A stretch of 64,000 nucleotides of DNA from assembly GCA_002633005.1 (NCBI GenBank), contig NMRA01000140.1:360367-424366 (forward strand), in the 5' to 3' direction. The DNA comes from Phoronis australis (Eukaryota > Phoronida > Phoronidae). The position numbers were made by a program, and so were the translations under genes. Shown here in pieces: positions 57,422 to 64,000 of this stretch. Position 1 is the first letter of the stretch. The number at the start of each line of letters is the position of its first letter. The notes under the pieces are model-generated. The model was not told the origin of the DNA. It searched no databases and saw only the letters and a list, made by a program, of their open reading frames with translations.

Positions 57422-57427
57422 ATTAAA
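57422..57427 (+). terminator. ATTAAA polyadenylation signal candidate of the UGT gene
   Basis: ATTAAA lies about 125 bases after the UGT stop codon. An AATAAA also occurs at 57769-57774. Confidence 0.45.
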
Positions 57428-60400
57428 TATTGTTGCAGAACACACGTGCGATGCCATTAGCATGCGCAGCCTTCCGAAAACGAATTAGAATGGTATCCGG
57501 AACGATGAAGCTCCGTTTAGGCAGCGCTGTGCAATAACAACTAGTTCCCATGCATTACGTTCAGAGAATTTCGTAATCAGAATGCATCTCCGAAGGTCAA
57601 TGTTATGTTACGATTTATTCGGGCTCTGTAACTTTTTAAAACATTATAAGAACCCTCGCACTTGCAACGAACATTGGGGTCCAATCGAAATATGACTTCC
57701 AAGATTCCTTGTGTCCATTTTAATTTCTCTGGAAAGTGTCCAGAAATCTTTACTCTAGGAAGGCACACAATAAATATTCGAAAATGAGGAAAATCGTGTG
57801 AACGCGGTAAAATTCACTATTTTCCCTCTGGCCCTACTTAAAATGTCAAGCAAAAATAATCTCAACGAAGTGCAATGCACAATCATACGAAAACCAGTAA
57901 ATAAAAATAAACATAATAAAAAATAAGAGCACAAATGATAAAAGACATCAACACGGTGTGTTGATATGTGAGCCCATTGCATACAGTCCTCATCATTTTA
58001 AACATTGTTTCCACTAAACGAAGCAATCCAGTAAACTTACAGAATCAAGCGGATACAAAGCATGATTAGAAGTGCTCTCCTTATCAGGACCACACCTGCC
58101 ACCTTTCATCATAATTTTTAAAAAAGTAATAAGGCACGCGACAAAGGACAATAAGGGGCGCAACGTGGTGTAGGTTAAACCCATCTAAAACAGGGCAGGC
58201 TTTGTCGCCTACTTGAGTCAGATCTGTCCGAAAATTCACTCATCTACGATAACAGGAAGACATTAATGGTAATGTCCCAAGCAAAGTTCTCCGCAAGAGC
58301 TCACCATCTACATTCGATGAATTTCTTCTCACTCTCACAACAGCACCCTCAGTTCGTGTTGCAATCAGTTATTCGTTTACTCAACTTGCAGTCAATGTAC
58401 GGTGAAATCTCAGCAATGTAGGGAACAATATGGCTGACAACTAGAAATTCAACTAAATTCATTTTATTCATAAAAGATGCGAGCAGCACCTGATAAACGA
58501 CATATCATTTCGAAGTTCTCTTCCATAGGTTCTATGAGAGAGAAGCTTTAAGAACATGAGGGCATCATCATATTCAATATTCAATATTAGAAGACTTTGA
58601 AATACACCATTTTTACCTTCAGTGATCGAAATTGATGAGATTTTACCGTTTTTTATTTTAAGCGACATTGAGCCATTGCATTGTGTCGAAAACCAATGTG
58701 ATTTAGATCACTGAAAGTTATAAAATAAGGGAGCGGGACAATGTCAACGAGCCAATCCAGGTATGCAGCAAGGACATCTGTTGTCGAAAATCATGATTCT
58801 ATCTTTGGAGTGCAGGGATTCCCAGACACTCTTCTACAAAGAAGATACGAAAGACAAAAGCGCGCGGCTACCAAAATTCGATCAGCTGGACGTTAAGACT
58901 TATTTGTGCAATGGATTGTGGAGATGAAACTGCAGAAAAAGAATTTTTTAATGTTTATTGTGAAATTGTCACAGAAAGTGCCAACAGGCTTATATATAAA
59001 GATATATAAAAATATACACAAATACATGAATAAAATGTTAAGATTACAATGACATGATGGTAATGAATTTAAATAAATCATTTTCATTCACAATAAATAA
59101 TTTCACATGTATACAATTTATCTACTCACACAAAGAGTTTACTCACACGGAGTAACACAGAGATTTAATATTAAAACGGAATTTTGAAACTATTTCGAAT
59201 AAAACCTTATTTTCATTTAGGTTGAGCTCCAATTTACATCCACTTAGAAAAAAACTGAAGATCTGAATATTTTTTGTAAACATAGTCAGATTTTTTTAGT
59301 GTCTGGAAAAGTGGGTCCCTCTGCTCTCCCCACATACCGCACAGGGAAGCAAAGNCCAAGCTCAATAGGTGTCAGGTCACGACGTGAGTGTTTCAGCTCG
59401 CACTCGAAAATTCGAGACATTAACACATTGAATTTGTCAACAAAGACGATTTATTGTAATCACTTTCACTTCTGACATGGTGACAGTACTGCCGCTTTGG
59501 AACGTCAATTTGCCGGCGAACTAGAAAGTTGTTTTGGAAACGATAATCAGTCAATAGGCGTAACGTAATCTTAGCTTTGTCAATTCTTAGCATTTGCGGA
59601 TTTTTACGTTCGAGGTGTTTACTAGTATTACTTTGTTAAGATGACATGGACGGCTGTACGTTTTACACGAAGTCTTGCAAAAAGAATGTTCTATTTCTGT
59701 CCCCAAAAATCTCGTGTTTTTATGACAGATTGTTTTTAATAGCACAGTTTAACAACTACTCATACAAGGCAGTATTGGTTTGATTCAAGAACACGTCCCT
59801 ATTTGATTAAAAAGAACATAATTTAACGTGGTCCTCTCAATGCCTGAACTGTGTTTGGGGTAAGCCGTGAGGTCAATGTTTGCGTGGAAAACACGAATAT
59901 CCAACCATGAATGTCATATTCGAAATTTCTCGAAGAACTTAGACTTGTAGACTTTTTGTATGTAATTAGATTACACAAATCTCAGGCAGTATTTCTGAAG
60001 AATGTATTAACGTTGATTGTAAAACTTTCATTGTATATCAGGAGCAATCCTAATAAATTGATACGTGTACGTAACGAAACCAGTTTGATTTCTCTGAAAA
60101 TAACTGACATTCCTGTAATTGAAGCTCATTGTCATTGTCAGTTGAAAATTGGTTCTAGAGTGACAACTAAAAGGACACATATAATAACCTATCTGTGTAT
60201 TTATATCAAAGAATGTAGTCTCCAAACCCTTTGTGAGTAAAAACTCGCACACGTTAGCTATATGTTGCCACCAACAAGCGTTCAAATACACATAGCCCAT
60301 TTACTCTCATAAAAGCGATTTCAATGTTCTTGTTGGGGCAGCCGAAATAGAATCGTATCATGCCACGGAACAATATCACGGGTGAGAAACAACATGACCG

Positions 60401-60830
60401 CCGGTCCTCTAAATCGGACTGACTCACCCAAAACAGGAATAAGAGACCGATTTTATGAGGGTATAGGCCATATTCGATTTTTGGTTTTTATTCGGATAAA
60501 CTATGCGAGATGCGACTTTAAATGTGTCCCATAACGTTTACACGGCCTATATATATACATGTATATACTATAAAAGATGCTACATTAAAAGTTTCGCTTT
60601 ACCAGACGAGCTATTTTAATAGATATCAGTGCAAAAGCATCTGGAGAGCGATAAGTGTTCTTGAAATCTAATAAAGGCCAGTTCCGACATCTTCGGTCGT
60701 TAAACTCGTGGTGTAAGCCTTAGACTGTTCTGCACTGCATTGGAATTGAATGGTAAGCCATCACTTGAAGAGGATTTGCGGGTCACATTGTGTTTTTCTG
60801 ACATGCTTAAAGTGTTATTAACAGATTAAG

Positions 60831-60984
60831 TGGCGGATTTAGGAGGGGGGGGCGAGGGAGCCATGTCCCTTCCTAAAATTCTCCCAGATTCCATTTGGCA
60901 GTTCGGAAGTGCAAATGTTTGACAGACAAAATCCTGGTTAATACTCTTCCGTGGCCCCCCTAACTCAAAATCCTGGATCCGCAG
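60831..60984 (+). mobile_element. Inverted-repeat element family B, short copy
   Basis: Begins TGGCGGATTTAGGAGGGGGG and ends CCCCCCTAACTCAAAATCCTGG then ATCCGC. Interior CCTAAAATTCTCCCAGATTCC and TGGCAGTTC match 19993-20152. The terminal inverted repeat GGCGGATYYAGG is shared with the 1-kb copy at 45251. Confidence 0.7.
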
Positions 60985-61861
60985 CTGACATTGCCGTGAA
61001 CTTTCCATTTGTCGCTGTTACCTCTGTTTCTAACAGCCCCTATCCAAAAATGTTGGCATTCTTTTTCAAAAAACATATACAGAAAACGTTCCCTGCTGGG
61101 GTTACTAGTAAAAACTATAACTTTCAAATTTAGGTATGATACGGCTTCAACCGGTTTTGGAGATCGGAATATCGTTTCTCTTATTGAAAAAAAGAAGAAA
61201 GCACGCTTTAATAAGACCCAATTTTTCAGTTTCTTCGAGTAGTATTTGGCACAGACATTTTGTTGATTTGCCATCGCGGCTATTTGAAGTTGTTCAGTTC
61301 GCGCTGTCTTTCCCCTTGTTACAGATCACTTGGAAAATGTCGTTATTCACGAGCATCCAGACGTCCCGTCCGTGGCTCTATGCGAGTAAGTCGTCAACAG
61401 CTTTTCAAACAGAACATTTATAGCCTATTAGGTTGGCCAGTCTAATTCTCTCACGAACCGCATGCCTTTTCAATAACAAAGAGCTTTTTCCATAACTGAG
61501 TACGGTTTTTTCACAATTCGTTTCTTTCACCTTGAACCACAGATGTAGACTAATGGCGAGTACATAGATATCTTAATACTAATGTGGTGTCTATAGTTCA
61601 GTATAGCAAGACACCTAAGTCACACGGTATTTCAGTCAAAGTGCTTAAAACCACATTGAAATTTCGTTTTGAAAAGTGCCAACATCATTAAACCGTCCTT
61701 CATAGCTATGCATATCATAATTGTGAATTCAATATTTCAAAAAAAACGAGAAAATAGAGGAAATTTGGCTTCAATTGAAAGTTCTTTAGGTCCAAAGATA
61801 TGAGTGTGACGTATGAACGTACCCTGCAGCGCCAAAGTGTCATGTCCGGCACCAACACGCC

Positions 61862-61940
61862 TCGCTGGTAGTTCCCTGCGTGCCGCTAGGTGGTCAGTAG
61901 CCAGTACGCTGGCTAGGCACGCAGGGAACCAGCGACTGGA
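61862..61940. repeat. Imperfect hairpin
   Basis: CGCTGGTAGTTCCCTGCGTGCC and GGCACGCAGGGAACCAGCG are inverted with a two-base bulge, around a loop of about 30 bases. No coding content. Confidence 0.7.
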
Positions 61941-62569
61941 GACCAACACGCAAGTTTCTTGTAAAAACTGAGCCATATCTGCACTTTTACGGTGTCCCGC
62001 GGGAAACTAAAAAGAGCCACAGCGTGGTCAAGTAGTAATTGTCAGAACACCAAAAACGCAACGCCTCGCCACTTCTTATTATAGCCTAAACCACGAAAAG
62101 CAAGAGGCAATATGTGACGATTTTCACTCTAAACACAATTACGGCGGATGACAAGTGTTGTGATTGGTTGTTCCAATTTTACGTAGTATGTTTCCACCAA
62201 TAAATGCTTGTAACTCGAAATCAGCTAATTAACATATCGTCAGATATTGTTTGCGGTTATATGTTCTAATTCTGCAGCTAATCGACTCGTGGGTTGTTTT
62301 GGGTTTTTTTGACATAAAAACTGGTGAAATCAGTGATAACTGTGACTTCAAGTGCGTAAAGACGTTGAGAAATGGTCAAAATGACAACAATAGGTTGTTT
62401 GTACGTTCGTACTATGATGCCATTTTAAATGTATAATACCGCGCGACACTCATGTCCGCTTTGTCATTACGTCATGGTATCACAAATAAACTTTCTTCAA
62501 AAGATTGACACAAACGACAGGATTTCACCCATTCATGTGCTTTTAACAAAATCTGGTTAGCAGGAAGCC

Positions 62570-63181
62570 ATGATGAATTTTTATACAATTACCAAACCAG
62601 TGATCATAAACTCACCGAAAGTAGTATTTCTTAAAACCACTTTGCGTAAAAACATACTTGGGGAGAAACAAGCAGGGTCAGCGAAAGGCCCCGTTAGGCG
62701 TCGCTTCGCCCTTGTCGCGTTGTTTGAACTAGACAGTATGTTTATGATTTCAGTTTTCTGTAAATGCCGCACTGAAAACCACTTCATTTTGTCAAGAAAA
62801 GTACAAGATCTCTGTTTATACTTTGCAGCCTTTCCACTGGTTCTATTGTCACTATCATCCATAGTGTCGTCTCAAGAACAGGGCAGATGCCCAGCAGATG
62901 GCGTGCTATCCTACTCATTCGCACGTCGATTTGCGAGGAATTCTTTCATTGATCTGTGGAACTGCCAGATAAGTAGGATTCCTGGTACGAGTTATACATA
63001 TACTACCGTACTAGAGTTTCAGTACATAATCCCGCGACTTATATTTTGGGAAATGACGTTTGCTGGACCTATAATTCAATTCCAACGCCACTCCCAACGG
63101 AATCCAGCACCACGGTGGCTTGGATTACTTTGGCCGGAGTTGTTTGAATGGAAAATTGGAACATTTGGTAAGATACAGTAA
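62570..63181 (+). CDS. Unassigned 203-codon open reading frame
   Basis: The longest unexplained ORF in the window. I recognise no family. A hydrophobic segment around residues 82-99 (LCLYFAAFPLVLLSLSS), followed by SSQEQGRCPADG, could be a signal anchor. The frame ends with FGKIQ*, where TTTG|GTAAGA could also be a splice donor. A long open frame lies on the opposite strand (62581-62862), which weakens the coding case. It could be an exon, a transposon fragment or chance. Confidence 0.2.
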   Translation: MMNFYTITKPVIINSPKVVFLKTTLRKNILGEKQAGSAKGPVRRRFALVALFELDSMFMISVFCKCRTENHFILSRKVQDLCLYFAAFPLVLLSLSSIVSSQEQGRCPADGVLSYSFARRFARNSFIDLWNCQISRIPGTSYTYTTVLEFQYIIPRLIFWEMTFAGPIIQFQRHSQRNPAPRWLGLLWPELFEWKIGTFGKIQ

Positions 63182-64000
63182 CGGTAACCGTTGATAAAAA
63201 ATTGGAAGGAGGGATTTTTGGTTGGAAAACTCCAGGTTTTGTTGAAAGCGTGAAGTTCAACCATGTTGTTCATTCATTGACTTTGGATGGTGCTAAGCGT
63301 ATTTCCGGAACGCACCTTCGTCAGGGATTGTCTGCAGAAACTCATGATTTACGTTTTGTACTGATTCGAGTAACAATGTTGCCTTAGTGTATAACGTAAA
63401 CGTACGTAGACCAAGACGAGATCTCGTATTTGGTAACTTTATTGAAAGCTGCCTTTCACCCTGTTTAGCTGGCTAAAAACAAAAATCTAGGTCATTTAGC
63501 ATATTTTCATAAAATTCGTCTCTTAATAGTTTTTTTTTCGGGATAGGATTCTATTTCCGTTACTAACTCAATTTATAAGCATTGCGTGCTTGAGCCATTT
63601 GCGAATTCGCACTTTCCTGACCCGAGTAAACTCCAAAGGAGTTTTCTTGCATTGAGTCGTTGTTGGTTTCGATGCTGGCGTTGCAGTAACCCCATCCTCG
63701 CAAGCAATAACGATGTGACCAATTTTATGAGAGTACAATGGCCAGCTAAATAGGGCGAAAGTTAGCTTTGAAAATTAGTAAACACTTTATTGTAAGGATG
63801 ATATTTGAATTATGGTAGCGCATATCTACATTGTAAAAATGTAGCACAGTTTGTAAGCATCGTTACTATAATTCAATCTAGAAATCGGCGGTGACGATGG
63901 TGACGGTGGTGGTAATTACTGATGTTTGCCTTGCAGAGGGCGCATTCAATGACATCAATGCCACGTTATATTCAGTAACAATGAAACGTAACCGACTCCT
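63182..64000. other. Repeat-derived DNA, no gene recognised
   Basis: TTTAGCTGGCTAAAAACAAA near 63466 recurs at about 17550. The module TTTCGATG...AATTTTATGAGAGTA at 63664-63745 recurs at about 22975 and 23250. A short GAC/GGT-rich run lies at about 63890-63910. Confidence 0.5.

Larger units (their letters stand above)
57299..62569. other. Intergenic, no gene recognised
   Basis: Short AT-rich ORFs only. It contains a single N at 59355, an AT dinucleotide-like tract near 60550, the family-B element at 60831-60984 and a hairpin at 61862-61940. Nothing with domain similarity on either strand. Confidence 0.5.

Noticed and set aside
60960-61274. 104-codon minus-strand ORF next to the family-B element
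   Set aside because: Overlaps other frames and element sequence, with no recognisable features.

Overview
This is animal nuclear DNA. It is AT-rich, and its protein-coding genes are split by GT-AG introns in one case and intronless in two others. Small transposons, tRNA-derived SINEs and decayed retroelements are abundant. A bestrophin, a UDP-glucuronosyltransferase, a somatomedin-B/class B seven-transmembrane receptor and an NHS-family exon point to an invertebrate metazoan. A marine deuterostome such as a hemichordate or lancelet is plausible, but the sequence alone does not settle it. Three single Ns (1765, 31602, 59355) and a 40-N gap (22377-22416) mark assembly joins or uncalled bases.

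Layout. Positions 1-21.2 kb hold no convincing coding exon; this is probably intron or intergenic DNA downstream (minus strand) of an NHS/WAVE-homology first exon at 21222-21492. After a repeat-rich 21.6-25.6 kb stretch, a complete ten-exon bestrophin chloride-channel gene runs on the plus strand from 25666 to 38100. Its exon 5 is present twice, and the second copy starts one base after a single N. Its second intron uses a GC donor. A large foldback element, a SINE and short palindromic repeats lie in its introns. Positions 38.1-46.4 kb are non-coding apart from a LINE 3' remnant with an upstream hammerhead-ribozyme-like motif, a 16-bp minisatellite, and a 1-kb inverted-terminal element carrying two abutting near-perfect hairpins.

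A single-exon somatomedin-B/Cys-rich/7TM receptor lies on the minus strand (46547-49129). Behind its 5' end is a TE graveyard (49.5-53 kb) with a broken Gag (minus) and a broken PHD-finger/zinc-finger/TatD-nuclease gene (plus). A single-exon UDP-glucuronosyltransferase lies at 55718-57298 (plus). The last 6.7 kb holds one unexplained 203-codon ORF and more repeats.

The genes (cytoskeletal regulator, anion channel, receptor, detoxification enzyme) are not functionally linked. The most notable points are the duplicated bestrophin exon, the repeated Cys-rich module in the receptor, the PHD-TatD relic, and several short inverted-repeat families defined by copies inside the window.
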